Of a stretch of DNA of 64,000 nucleotides, positions 38,808 through 47,046 are shown piece by piece. Position numbers and translations under genes: made by a program. The notes beneath the pieces are model-generated. The model saw only the letters and a program-made list of their open reading frames with translations. It did no database searches and had not been told where the DNA came from. The stretch is from positions 186,001 to 250,000 of the forward strand of contig NZ_CP104973.1 of NCBI RefSeq assembly GCF_025452195.1, given 5' to 3'. The DNA comes from Phyllobacterium zundukense. Lineage in GTDB: Bacteria > Pseudomonadota > Alphaproteobacteria > Rhizobiales > Rhizobiaceae. Within the stretch, counting starts at the first letter, position 1, and every line of letters starts with the position of its first letter.

Positions 38808-39173
38808 GGACAACCGTGCAACCGATTGTTTGCAAAGCGTTTCAACTTGGCGTTCGTTGCCTTGGCTCGTGAAGCAAGCGATGAACTGAGAGCATTCAGT
38901 TTGGAGGCAGAAGCAGTCTGCACCGAGCCAGCCGGTGCATCGAAGGCGATTGGCCACTTCGACCGCGGCAACGGCCTTGCTTCCAACTTGGAGGTAAAGC
39001 GATGTGGTGCAAACCATATAGCGTTACCCTCGTCATAAAAAGAACCCGGACAGGCTGGCAAGTCTCGTTCCGGGTTCATTTTATGAAATGAGGAATGGGG
39101 GCGGACGAAAGTCTGTCCCCGCTCCAAGCTCCAACATAACAGTTCCGCGGATTTTTCCAAGTTTCAAATACGC
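38808..39173 (+). repeat. Structured microprotein element, copy 2
   Basis: This tandem copy of 38411-38773 is offset by 397 bases. The leader hairpin is at 38920-38938, the ORF at 39002-39091, the in-ORF hairpin at 39043-39076 and the post-ORF hairpin at 39097-39120, whose loop is GAAA in place of GTAA. The leader upstream of the leader hairpin and the second half of the ORF differ most between the copies, while the hairpin stems are kept. Confidence 0.8.
39002..39091 (+). CDS. Conserved 29-residue basic microprotein, copy 2
   Basis: Same length and start as copy 1, with the same GGAGGT Shine-Dalgarno 6 bases before the ATG. It differs from copy 1 only at residues 20-21 (WQVSF instead of WSMSF). 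The reading frame is preserved through the altered stretch, where copies 1 and 2 differ at several adjacent bases without an indel, which supports coding. Confidence 0.55.
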   Translation: MWCKPYSVTLVIKRTRTGWQVSFRVHFMK

Positions 39174-39378
39174 TAAACAGGGGTGGACGGCGCGCAACAG
39201 AAGATTATCCTGCGGCCAACTTTGTTTGAGGCTGGTGGGACATTGGGGCGATGATAGTTAGTGATGCTTTTCCAGATGGCTTCCACAATGGCGAAAAGCT
39301 CCGCTCATGTATGCCGCTTCGACAACGTCCTCTCAAATATTATACGCAGTGGCTCTCCCGACTCTCCAACGGTTCCCG

Positions 39379-40476
39379 ATGATCGTTCCGAAGTGGATGA
39401 GCCGATACTTGCGTGGAGGACTGAGCAGCCGCAGCATGGGGTTGCAATGGGCGATTCTGCTCGGATTGTCGGTCCTGTTCTTCCTGCTTCTGCATGCGAC
39501 GCATCTGCCGGCGGCACTTCTGCTTGGGCCGATGGCTGCAGCCATTGCCGTTGCGGCAGGGGGCGGTTCGATCCGCCTGCCGATGCGTCCCTTCATTCTC
39601 GCTCAAGGCGTGATCGGCTGCCTGATCGCGCTCAGTATTCGGCCCGCAGCGCTTGCCGAGATGCTGCACGACTGGCCCCTCTTTCTGGTGGTGATCGGCT
39701 CCGTTCTTCTGGCAAGCAACGCGCTCGGCTGGTTGCTGACACGCTGGCAGGTCCTGCCCGGTACGACCGCCATCTGGGGCTCATCTCCCGGTGCAGCTTC
39801 GGCGATGACGCTGATGGCCGAGGCCTTTGGTGCGGACATCCGCCTGGTGGCATTCATGCAATATCTACGCGTGGTCTTTGTGGCTATCGTCGCCTCGGCC
39901 GTATCCAGCATATGGGTCACAGGACCAGTGGCTCCGGTGCCAGAAATCGTCTGGTTCCCGGCCATTCCCTGGCTTGGTCTTGCACAAACCTTGATACTCA
40001 TAGGGCTTGGAAGTTCGCTCGCCGTGCGACTGCGCATCCCCGCCGGGCCGCTTCTGGTACCGCTTGTCGTGGGTGTGGTCCTGCAGAACACAGGTATGAT
40101 GGAGATCGTCTTGCCGCCCTGGCTACTTGCCGCGAGCTATGCGCTCGTCGGCTGGAATATTGGCTCGCGCTTCACACGACCCATCCTTGTTCATGCGGCG
40201 CGTGCCCTGCCCCGCGTCGTCGCCTCTATCGTGACCTTGATTGCTATCTGCGGAGGAATTGCCGCCATGCTCGTATGGGTGGCGGACGTCGACCCGCTGA
40301 CGGCTTATCTGGCGACCAGTCCCGGCGGCGCCGATTCCGTTGCGATCATTGCGGCGTCCAGCGATGTCGACGTGGCCTTCGTCATGGCAATGCAAACATC
40401 GCGGTTCATCATCGTGCTTTTGACGGGCCCTGCGATTGCCCGTTTCATCGCAAAGCGAACAGGCCATGGAAGCTAG
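39379..40476 (+). CDS. AbrB-family (TIGR03082) membrane transporter
   Basis: This protein of about 365 residues has around ten transmembrane helices in two related halves (HLPAALLLGPMAAAIAVAAGG and the similar IPAGPLLVPLVVGVVLQ). It matches the AbrB duplication family, annotated as putative ammonia monooxygenase or regulator but more likely a transporter. ATGs at 39307, 39379 and 39397 are all possible and none has a strong Shine-Dalgarno; 39379 is a compromise. Confidence 0.8.
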   Translation: MIVPKWMSRYLRGGLSSRSMGLQWAILLGLSVLFFLLLHATHLPAALLLGPMAAAIAVAAGGGSIRLPMRPFILAQGVIGCLIALSIRPAALAEMLHDWPLFLVVIGSVLLASNALGWLLTRWQVLPGTTAIWGSSPGAASAMTLMAEAFGADIRLVAFMQYLRVVFVAIVASAVSSIWVTGPVAPVPEIVWFPAIPWLGLAQTLILIGLGSSLAVRLRIPAGPLLVPLVVGVVLQNTGMMEIVLPPWLLAASYALVGWNIGSRFTRPILVHAARALPRVVASIVTLIAICGGIAAMLVWVADVDPLTAYLATSPGGADSVAIIAASSDVDVAFVMAMQTSRFIIVLLTGPAIARFIAKRTGHGS

Positions 40477-40506
40477 AGCAAATTGGACGGGATGATTATT
40501 GAAAAA

Positions 40507-40583
40507 TGGTACGGACGGGTGGGCTCGAACCACCGACCTCAGGAGCCACAATCCTGCGCTCTAACCAACTGAGCTACGACCGC
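40507..40583 (-). tRNA. tRNA-His (anticodon GTG)
   Basis: The minus strand folds as a tRNA of 77 bases with an encoded CCA. The anticodon loop TTGTGGC gives GTG (His), the D-arm GCTCAGTTGGTTAGAGC and the T-loop TTCGAGC are standard. The base before position 1 is T and the discriminator is A, so the usual G-1:C73 identity pair is missing. The first pair is G1-U72, with an apparent U-U mismatch within the acceptor stem. This is the pattern known for an alphaproteobacterial subset with divergent HisRS. Confidence 0.92.
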
Positions 40584-40676
40584 ATACCGTCATATTTTTG
40601 ACAGGCGTCACATACGAAGGATTGACGCTTTTTGCAAGTGTTCGATGCAACAAAGACAGCCAGAAACTAAAAAAAG

Positions 40677-40706
40677 AAAAAGGCCGGGGGAGGATCCGGC
40701 CTTTTT
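40677..40706. terminator. Bidirectional terminator near the phasin gene
   Basis: AAAAAGGCCGG ... CCGGCCTTTTT with an 8-base loop lies about 100 bases downstream of the phasin stop (minus strand). The rest of 40584-40806 shows no gene. Confidence 0.85.
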
Positions 40707-40806
40707 CCATCAACGCAAGACCAGGCGGGAGGAGCCATGAAGTCTTGCTTCCCCTACGGCCGGGAGGAGGAGTGCCGTCGGGGTATTTCTTCCGTCAAGT
40801 TGCTGA

Positions 40807-41262
40807 TTAAGCGACCTTGACGTCCTTGATTGCCTTCTCGACAGCCGACTTGACCGGTGCGGAGATTTCTTCAACGGCCTTCGAAGCAACAGCCTGGAGT
40901 TCCTTGGCCTGACCGGAGATGGCTTCAGCCTGCTTGCGAACGAATGCGCTCTGCAGTTCGATCACTTCGCCAAAGGACTTCACGCCGATCAGCGCTTCGA
41001 TGTGAGCGAAGCCGGCTTCGGTGTTGGCACGGAATGCAGCCAATGCCTTGAGCGAAAGAGCGGCGCCATTCGACTGAGCAGTTTCAAAAGTGGTTTCAAG
41101 CGTCTTCTGGGCAGCTTCGGCCTGATCCTTGATCTTGGCATAAGCTTCCTTGGACTGAGCAACGCCCTTTTCGGTGAATTCGCGAACCTGGTCGGTTACA
41201 GCGGTTGCATCGAAGGTAGGGATCGAGAACGCATCGGCAGTCTGTTTGGTGGTCTTGCTCAT
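40807..41262 (-). CDS. Phasin family protein
   Basis: This 151-residue, Ala/Glu/Lys-rich helical protein is of the Phasin_2 type. Phasins coat polyhydroxyalkanoate granules; some bind other surfaces. The core TEKGVAQSKEAYAKIKDQAE and AFRANTEAGFAHIEALIGVK match the family. A strong Shine-Dalgarno (GGAAGGAA) precedes the ATG. A TGC-AGT-GCA palindrome lies 98 bases upstream of the start, a candidate PhaR site. PHA synthase genes are not in this window. Confidence 0.88.
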   Translation of the reverse strand: MSKTTKQTADAFSIPTFDATAVTDQVREFTEKGVAQSKEAYAKIKDQAEAAQKTLETTFETAQSNGAALSLKALAAFRANTEAGFAHIEALIGVKSFGEVIELQSAFVRKQAEAISGQAKELQAVASKAVEEISAPVKSAVEKAIKDVKVA

Positions 41263-41359
41263 AACAGGTTCCTTCCTTGGTGCAGATGGTCGTTCGCCTC
41301 TGCAGCTGATTTGATAACTTCTATATAATCCAAAATATGGTGCGTTGCAACATTTATTT

Positions 41360-41368
41360 TGCAGTGCA
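41360..41368. promoter_or_regulatory. Candidate PhaR-type site (TGC-N3-GCA)
   Basis: Bases 41360-41368 read TGCAGTGCA, matching the TGC-N3-GCA pattern described for PhaR repressors of phasin genes, with a second dyad GTTGCAAC at 41344-41351. The remaining 41263-41563 holds the two divergent promoters for the phasin and pdhS and no visible gene. Binding is inference. Confidence 0.35.
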
Positions 41369-41563
41369 CAATCGTGTACCTGTTTCTAAATCGAAATTAT
41401 TATGTGGACGGTTGTATTGCTGCGATGGAAGTTAACTAAACCAAGAGAAAGACATGTAAGATAGAGGGCTGCGAGTGGACGAGTGACGGCTGGATCATTA
41501 TTAACAAAGTCTTAAGAACATCGCGAGGATGCGACTGTTCGATCGGAGCATGCTGGTCAACAT

Positions 41564-44500
41564 ATGGCGTCTGGAACTTATCCATTCATCGACATCGCCG
41601 TTCGCGACGAGATCCGCGAGCACTTTGCCAATGGCGATGCGCTCGTCGTGATATCGCAGGATCTGCAGAACGTTATCTGGGCAAATGGCCAGGGTGCGTC
41701 GATGCTTGGCTATGCGTCGATCGACGAGATACTCGGTGGCGGAGCAGTGCTCGGCATACAGGCACGGCGGCAGCTCATGGCGCTGGATGGCTTCCCGGCC
41801 ATCGGTCATGGACGCACGGTTTCGTTGCGCGTTGCCTTCGGGCTTTCCAGCCGCATCCTGACATTCCAGGCGAGCGATCTGACACTGCCGCGCGGCGAAC
41901 AGGCCATTCTTCTCTCCATGGCCAATGCTGATCGGGCAAGCTCAGGGAAGCAGGTCGCCGCATTGGCAATCAAGGGCTTTGGCGACCGGACAACGCATGC
42001 GGCGATGATCGACGCCAATGGCGGCGTGATCGCCGCATCGCAGCAGTTTGCCAGGCTCGAATTCAACGACAAGATCCTCGGCGATCTCGTACGCGAGGTG
42101 CGGCTCGAGCGCGACCGCCTGGTAAAGCGCCCGGTACAGACGGCGAAGGGCGCCATACCCGCCGGCATTGCGAGACTGACGGACAGCCCCGCAATGCATT
42201 TGTTGTTCGCGATCGAGCCGGAGATTGTAAACAGGCAGGCAAGCGAGCTTGACGACCCGCAGCACGAACTTGCCGTTGTGCCCGACGCGCCCATTGCCGA
42301 TGCGCAGGTTGTGGATCAGACAGCGGCAGAGCCCCAGACTTCTCTTGCGCTTGAGCCATCATTCAAGGACTCGAAGACACCTTCGGGCGTATTCCAATAC
42401 GTACCGTCCGAGACGCCGGTGCGCTTTGTCTGGAAGGTCGATGCACAGGCGAATTTCAGCGAGATATCACCGGAGTTCTCCACCGCTGTCGGACCGCAAT
42501 CGGCATCGATCATCGGCAGACCTTTCCGGCACGTGGCGGCGAGCCATGGGTTCGACGACAATGAGGAAATCGCCGCGCTTCTCGAGCGCCGCGATACTTG
42601 GTCGGGACGGACGGTGCTATGGCCTATCGAAGGCACCGACCTGCGCGTGCCGATCGAGCTTGCTGCGCTGCCGATCTATTCGCGTGACCGGGTGTTCCTG
42701 GGTTTCAGGGGATTTGGCGTGGCCCGCATGGGTGATGTCACAGCCGATCCGAAAGGCGCCGGCAAGATATTGAACGACGTACGGACAGAGATGCAGAGTG
42801 CTGCCGTAGACGTTTTCAACGGGGAAAAACCCGCGCTGGAAATCACGCCGGAGACAACAGACAATATCATTCCGCTCAAGACGCAACGGCTCTCACGCGA
42901 CGACGGACGGCTCAACGATGCCGAACGCAATGCTTTTCGCGAAATTGCCGAAAGGCTGCGCCGTGAAGTGCTGGGTGATGGCCCGAAGAGCAGTAGCGAT
43001 GCAGAGCCCCTACCTGCTGCACCTCCGGCTTCAACGATGAAGCCCAAGGTTCCGGATGCGGAAGTGGTCGGTCCGGGCTATGCCGTTGCGGAAAGCGATA
43101 ACAAGGACGAACTCGCCCGGCCCGAGGATTTTGCTGTCGACATTCGTGAACAGGCACGGCAGGGCGTCGATACGTCCATTCTTGCCGCCCTGCCCTTACC
43201 GGTGCTGATCCACCGTCACGGCCAGATACTATATGCAAATCCCGCGCTGCTGGAGAAGATATTGTATGCGTCTGCCGAAGCGATCAACGATGCGGGCGGC
43301 TTGAGCATCCTCTTCGCCGATGAAGCTGGCGATAGCGGCGATGACGACGAAGCCGGCATGAACCTGCGGCGCAGCGATGGTTCGGTGATGCGGGTGCAGG
43401 CGCATCTGCAGGCGGTCCGCTGGGACGAAGCAACCGAGAATGGCGAGCGCGCGCTGCTGCTTGCATTGTCGCCGCAAACCCCGGCTGCCGATCATTTCGA
43501 GGTGAGCGAACGACAACTCCTGCAGACGCGCATCGATGAGCTCAACGCTATTCTCGATACGGCGACGGACGGCGTGATCCTGCTCGATTCCGCCGGTTCA
43601 ATTCGCTCCGTCAACCATTCCGCCGCTGCGCTCTTTGGCTACGAGCCGGAGGAGTTGACCGGTAAAGCCTTCTCCATGCTCTTCGCCATCGAAAGCCAGC
43701 GCGCGGCGATGGATTATCTGAACAGTCTTTCAGAAAATGGCGTCGCCAGTCTGCTCAATGACGGGCGCGAGGTGATCGGCCGTGAAGCGCAAGGCCGCTT
43801 CATCCCCCTGTTCATGACCATCGGTAAACTGGACGCCTCCAAGGGATACTGTGTTGTCCTGCGCGACATCACCCACTGGAAGCGCGCCGAAGAAGAGCTC
43901 ACCAGCGCCCGCCGTGAGGCTGAGCGCACGTCGGCCCAGAAGAGCGAATTTCTGGCGCGCATCAGCCATGAAATCCGCACACCGCTCAATGCCATCATCG
44001 GCTTCTCCGAATTGATGGCGGACGAGAAGTTCGGCCCTATCGGCAGCGAACGCTACCGCGACTATCTGAACGATATCAGTCGCTCCGGCAATCATGTCCT
44101 GTCGCTGGTCAACGACCTTCTCGATATCTCGAAGATCGAAGCCGGCGCCGTCGAGATGGATTTCGAGGCGGTTTCGCTCAACGAAGCGCTGACGGAAGCC
44201 GTTGCGATCATGCAGCCACAGGCGAACCGCGAGCGTGTCATCATCCGCTCCAGCCTGACATCACGGCTGCCCGACATTGTCGCAGACCATCGTTCGATCA
44301 CCCAGATCGCGTTGAACCTCTTGTCAAATGCGATCCGATTTACGGGGCCGGGTGGACAGGTTATCGTTTCCACGAGCTATGAGGCGAGCGGCGATGTGCT
44401 TTTGCGCGTGCGGGACACCGGCATCGGCATGACACGGCAGGAGGTCGAGCAGGCGCTGCGGCCCTACAAGCAGATCACGACGCCCAAGCATTCCCGCAGC

Positions 44501-44638
44501 GATGGTACCGGCCTTGGCTTGCCGTTGACCAAGGCAATGGCTGAAGCAAACCGCGCCAATTTCACGATCGACTCCAATCCGGGTCGCGGGACAATGGTCG
44601 AGATAACATTTCCTTCGACGCGCGTGCTCGCTGAGTAG
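41564..44638 (+). CDS. pdhS: PAS-domain cytoplasmic histidine kinase PdhS
   Basis: This 1024-residue soluble kinase resembles Brucella PdhS, a PleC/DivJ homologue that acts on DivK and thereby CtrA in the cell cycle. No membrane segment is seen. An N-terminal sensory region (residues 1-500) is followed by a PAS domain (about 655-780), HisKA with LARISHEIRTPLNAIIGFSEL (phospho-accepting His near 804) and HATPase boxes LLSNAIRFTG, RDTGIGM and GTGLGLPL. The frame begins at ATG 41564. It is monocistronic and divergent from the phasin. Size and motifs support pdhS; synteny with Brucella is inferred. Confidence 0.8.
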   Translation: MASGTYPFIDIAVRDEIREHFANGDALVVISQDLQNVIWANGQGASMLGYASIDEILGGGAVLGIQARRQLMALDGFPAIGHGRTVSLRVAFGLSSRILTFQASDLTLPRGEQAILLSMANADRASSGKQVAALAIKGFGDRTTHAAMIDANGGVIAASQQFARLEFNDKILGDLVREVRLERDRLVKRPVQTAKGAIPAGIARLTDSPAMHLLFAIEPEIVNRQASELDDPQHELAVVPDAPIADAQVVDQTAAEPQTSLALEPSFKDSKTPSGVFQYVPSETPVRFVWKVDAQANFSEISPEFSTAVGPQSASIIGRPFRHVAASHGFDDNEEIAALLERRDTWSGRTVLWPIEGTDLRVPIELAALPIYSRDRVFLGFRGFGVARMGDVTADPKGAGKILNDVRTEMQSAAVDVFNGEKPALEITPETTDNIIPLKTQRLSRDDGRLNDAERNAFREIAERLRREVLGDGPKSSSDAEPLPAAPPASTMKPKVPDAEVVGPGYAVAESDNKDELARPEDFAVDIREQARQGVDTSILAALPLPVLIHRHGQILYANPALLEKILYASAEAINDAGGLSILFADEAGDSGDDDEAGMNLRRSDGSVMRVQAHLQAVRWDEATENGERALLLALSPQTPAADHFEVSERQLLQTRIDELNAILDTATDGVILLDSAGSIRSVNHSAAALFGYEPEELTGKAFSMLFAIESQRAAMDYLNSLSENGVASLLNDGREVIGREAQGRFIPLFMTIGKLDASKGYCVVLRDITHWKRAEEELTSARREAERTSAQKSEFLARISHEIRTPLNAIIGFSELMADEKFGPIGSERYRDYLNDISRSGNHVLSLVNDLLDISKIEAGAVEMDFEAVSLNEALTEAVAIMQPQANRERVIIRSSLTSRLPDIVADHRSITQIALNLLSNAIRFTGPGGQVIVSTSYEASGDVLLRVRDTGIGMTRQEVEQALRPYKQITTPKHSRSDGTGLGLPLTKAMAEANRANFTIDSNPGRGTMVEITFPSTRVLAE

Positions 44639-44773
44639 ACATCCACCGATCTAACAAATTGACCGCAAACGAGCTATACCGGCTTGAATTGCCCCGCATG
44701 ATCGCTAAACCGTGGAAGGCAATGCAAAAATCCTTACAGCAGGCAGCTGGAAGGATTGAAATCGGAAACGCTC

Positions 44774-46654
44774 ATGTCCTGGTACAGGCCAAGGAACCTT
44801 CTCGCAACGATCTTGATGTTGGCTCTCGTCGCCGTGGGAGTTCTGGCGGCCCTGCCCTACCTCGTCAGTACGGATCTGATTCGGGCGAGGCTTATCCAGG
44901 AAATCAGCAACTGGACCGGCTATAGCGTCGAGTCCCGTCAGACGCCACAGATATCCTTCTTTCCCGTTTTCACCGCTTCGCTAGGCGATATCACCATTCG
45001 CAACCCGTGGCAGAGTGAAGGGGCACCCTTCATGCAAGCTGAGAGGATAGAAGTCGACCTGTCGCTTCTTTCCGCGCTACTGGGCAATATCGAATTTACT
45101 GAAACCAAAATCGTGCGGCCAAGATTTGTCATCGACGAACCGATCAAAAGCCTTTCCGAGATCGGCGAGGCCCTTGCCAAGAGTGATGGCCGGATCGGCG
45201 ATGTCGTCCGGGAAGCGCGCGCTGCTGTTGAAGCCAATCCCGCCAAACCGGATATGAGCACCGTATCGTCGCAGCCGTTCGGGCGTGTGCGGCTGGAAGA
45301 CGCGACGGTCACCTTCAAGCGGCCAATCAACGGCGCCGAAGAACAGATATCGAGCATCAGCGGCGTTTTTGACTGGCCGCAGACCTCGGGCGTTGCGAGT
45401 TTCCAGGGCAAAGCCATCTGGCACGGCGAAGAAACGGAAATCGACAGTTCGGCCACGCGGGCGTTGTTGCTTCTGGCTGGCGGCACCAGCCCTCTGCAGG
45501 TCAATCTCAGCTCGACACCCTTGACGCTGTCATTCAACGGTTCGGCCAATGTCTCCAAGGATCAGTTCTTCGAAGGAACGCTGTCGCTAACCTCGCCATC
45601 CCTGAGACGCACGCTCGAATGGTCGAGAATGGCGACTATTCCGGGCGCGCCGATCGGCAGCTTCGCAATAGATGCATCCGTCTCCGGTTCCGCTACGCGC
45701 ATGAAACTGGACGGATTGACGGCAACGCTGAACGACAATCCCGCGAAGGGTATCATCGAAGTCGTGCTTAATCAGGGAACACCCAGCATCACCGGCACGC
45801 TTGCCTTCGAAGCGCTCGACATTCATTCGGTGTTTTCAGGTTTCATGCCCTTGCCGGATGGTTCCGCGGATTCCGACACGGTTATCGACAGTGGTTTTCT
45901 GAAGCAGCTCAATCTTGACCTGCGCGTATCCACACAAAAAGCAACGATCGGGACGATCGATCTCTCGAAGGTCGCCGCGACGGCACAAATCCGCAATGGT
46001 CGCGCCATGTTCGACATCGGCGAGGCCTCGGCGTTCGATGGTTCGGTTGCTGCAAGTTTCCAGCTTGCCGATGAGGGGGATGGCGCAACGACCGGCGAAT
46101 TGCGCCTCAACGGCACAGATGTGAACAGTGCTTCGATCGCCTCCTTGCTTGGATTTGGCGATCGCTTCCAACTTGGCAAGGGAACGATGTCCCTTGTCTT
46201 GAAGGGTCCGATATCGCGTTGGTCAACAGCACTCGGCAATGCCAAGGGAACGCTGTCCATGCGCTTCGGCAGTGGGCAGATCCGTAGCCTGGACTTCAAC
46301 GGCCTCCTGAGCAAGGCCAAGACGGACCGCTTCTTCAGCCTCAACGAGAAGACAGATGCCTGGCTGGCCTTCGACAAGTTCGAGGCCAAGGCGAATATCA
46401 TGGATGGAGTGGCGGCTCTGGAGACGGCGCAAATCCAGACCAAGTCGGGCACTCTGAATTTTGCCGGTATCGTGACGCTGATCGGTAAAAGTCTGGCGCT
46501 CACAGGTGACTTCGCGGCCCGCGTTCCCGCTCCGGCACCGGCAGCAGGCGCTGCGCCGGACGTACCCAAGCCGGAGCCGACGGTCAATCACACGCGCTTT
46601 TTCATAGGCGGTTCCTGGGACAATCCGTTTATCTCACCAATCATTTCCCAGTAG
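44774..46654 (+). CDS. AsmA-family outer-membrane biogenesis protein
   Basis: This 626-residue protein has an N-terminal membrane anchor (LLATILMLALVAVGVLAALPYL) and a long periplasmic AsmA-like region. Landmarks are SNWTGYSVESRQTPQISFFP near the start and the C-terminal AsmA core LGFGDRFQLGKGTMSLVLKG and NAKGTLSMRFGSGQIR. AsmA-like proteins are thought to move phospholipids between membranes. The ATG at 44774 is preferred over a TTG at 44756. An Ala/Pro-rich linker precedes the end. Confidence 0.85.
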   Translation: MSWYRPRNLLATILMLALVAVGVLAALPYLVSTDLIRARLIQEISNWTGYSVESRQTPQISFFPVFTASLGDITIRNPWQSEGAPFMQAERIEVDLSLLSALLGNIEFTETKIVRPRFVIDEPIKSLSEIGEALAKSDGRIGDVVREARAAVEANPAKPDMSTVSSQPFGRVRLEDATVTFKRPINGAEEQISSISGVFDWPQTSGVASFQGKAIWHGEETEIDSSATRALLLLAGGTSPLQVNLSSTPLTLSFNGSANVSKDQFFEGTLSLTSPSLRRTLEWSRMATIPGAPIGSFAIDASVSGSATRMKLDGLTATLNDNPAKGIIEVVLNQGTPSITGTLAFEALDIHSVFSGFMPLPDGSADSDTVIDSGFLKQLNLDLRVSTQKATIGTIDLSKVAATAQIRNGRAMFDIGEASAFDGSVAASFQLADEGDGATTGELRLNGTDVNSASIASLLGFGDRFQLGKGTMSLVLKGPISRWSTALGNAKGTLSMRFGSGQIRSLDFNGLLSKAKTDRFFSLNEKTDAWLAFDKFEAKANIMDGVAALETAQIQTKSGTLNFAGIVTLIGKSLALTGDFAARVPAPAPAAGAAPDVPKPEPTVNHTRFFIGGSWDNPFISPIISQ

Positions 46655-46674
46655 ACGAAAGTCGTCAGGGGGCC

Positions 46675-46980
46675 GCTCTTGGAAACTCGCGAGAAGATGT
46701 TATAGTCTTGGGGCAGAGGATGAGCTTTCGCCCACCCTCCGTTCCTTATCTAAAGACGTGAACCCGGACGGTCACTGACCAGGTCGTCCGGGTTTTCTTT
46801 AAGATAAGGGTTACGCTAAACGGCATGTACCGCATAGTTTCACCTCCAAGTTTGAGGCAAGGCTCTTGCCGCAGTCGGGGGAGCCTATCTTCCCCGATAC
46901 ACCGCTGGCCCGGTGTTGCTGCTTCGCCATCAAACCGTTTGCGCGTTAACGCCATTTCTCATCTATTGCTTGGTTTGATG
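46675..46980 (-). repeat. Structured microprotein element, copy 3 (diverged)
   Basis: On the minus strand this repeats the order of copies 1-2: leader hairpin ACACCG...CGGTGT (46899-46916), GGAGGT, ORF (46746-46835), in-ORF hairpin AACCCGGACG...CGTCCGGGTT (46761-46794) and a 10-bp post-ORF hairpin with a GAAA loop (46716-46739). Compared with copy 1, the last stem changes G-C to A-T, C-G to T-A and A-T to G-C at three paired positions, so the pairing is kept by compensatory change. It lies downstream of potI on the same strand; 46655-47046 holds no other gene. Confidence 0.75.
46746..46835 (-). CDS. Conserved 29-residue basic microprotein, copy 3
   Basis: ATG at 46835 follows GGAGGTG by 6 bases; the stop ends at 46746. 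It has the same 29 residues in length as copies 1 and 2. Shared positions are P5, S7-V-T-L10, K13, T15-R-T17, W19 and R24-V-H26; differences are mostly conservative (Y to F, V to I, R to K, F to V). The upstream frame is open but without support. The function is unknown. Confidence 0.55.
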   Translation of the reverse strand: MRYMPFSVTLILKKTRTTWSVTVRVHVFR

Positions 46981-47046
46981 TGGGCAACAACGAACGCAGA
47001 GTTGCATTCGAGGCGCTATCTCAGGCTCGGAAGTTGTCCAGGGTTG

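Noticed and set aside
38684..39160. 158-codon open frame across the repeat copies on the minus strand
   Set aside because: It exists only because the repeat is GC-rich and duplicated; it has no start signal and does not correspond to the frame conserved in copy 3.
39261..40502. 413-codon open frame overlapping the AbrB gene in another frame
   Set aside because: Composition is Arg/Ser/Cys-rich and not protein-like, while the AbrB frame has clear membrane helices.
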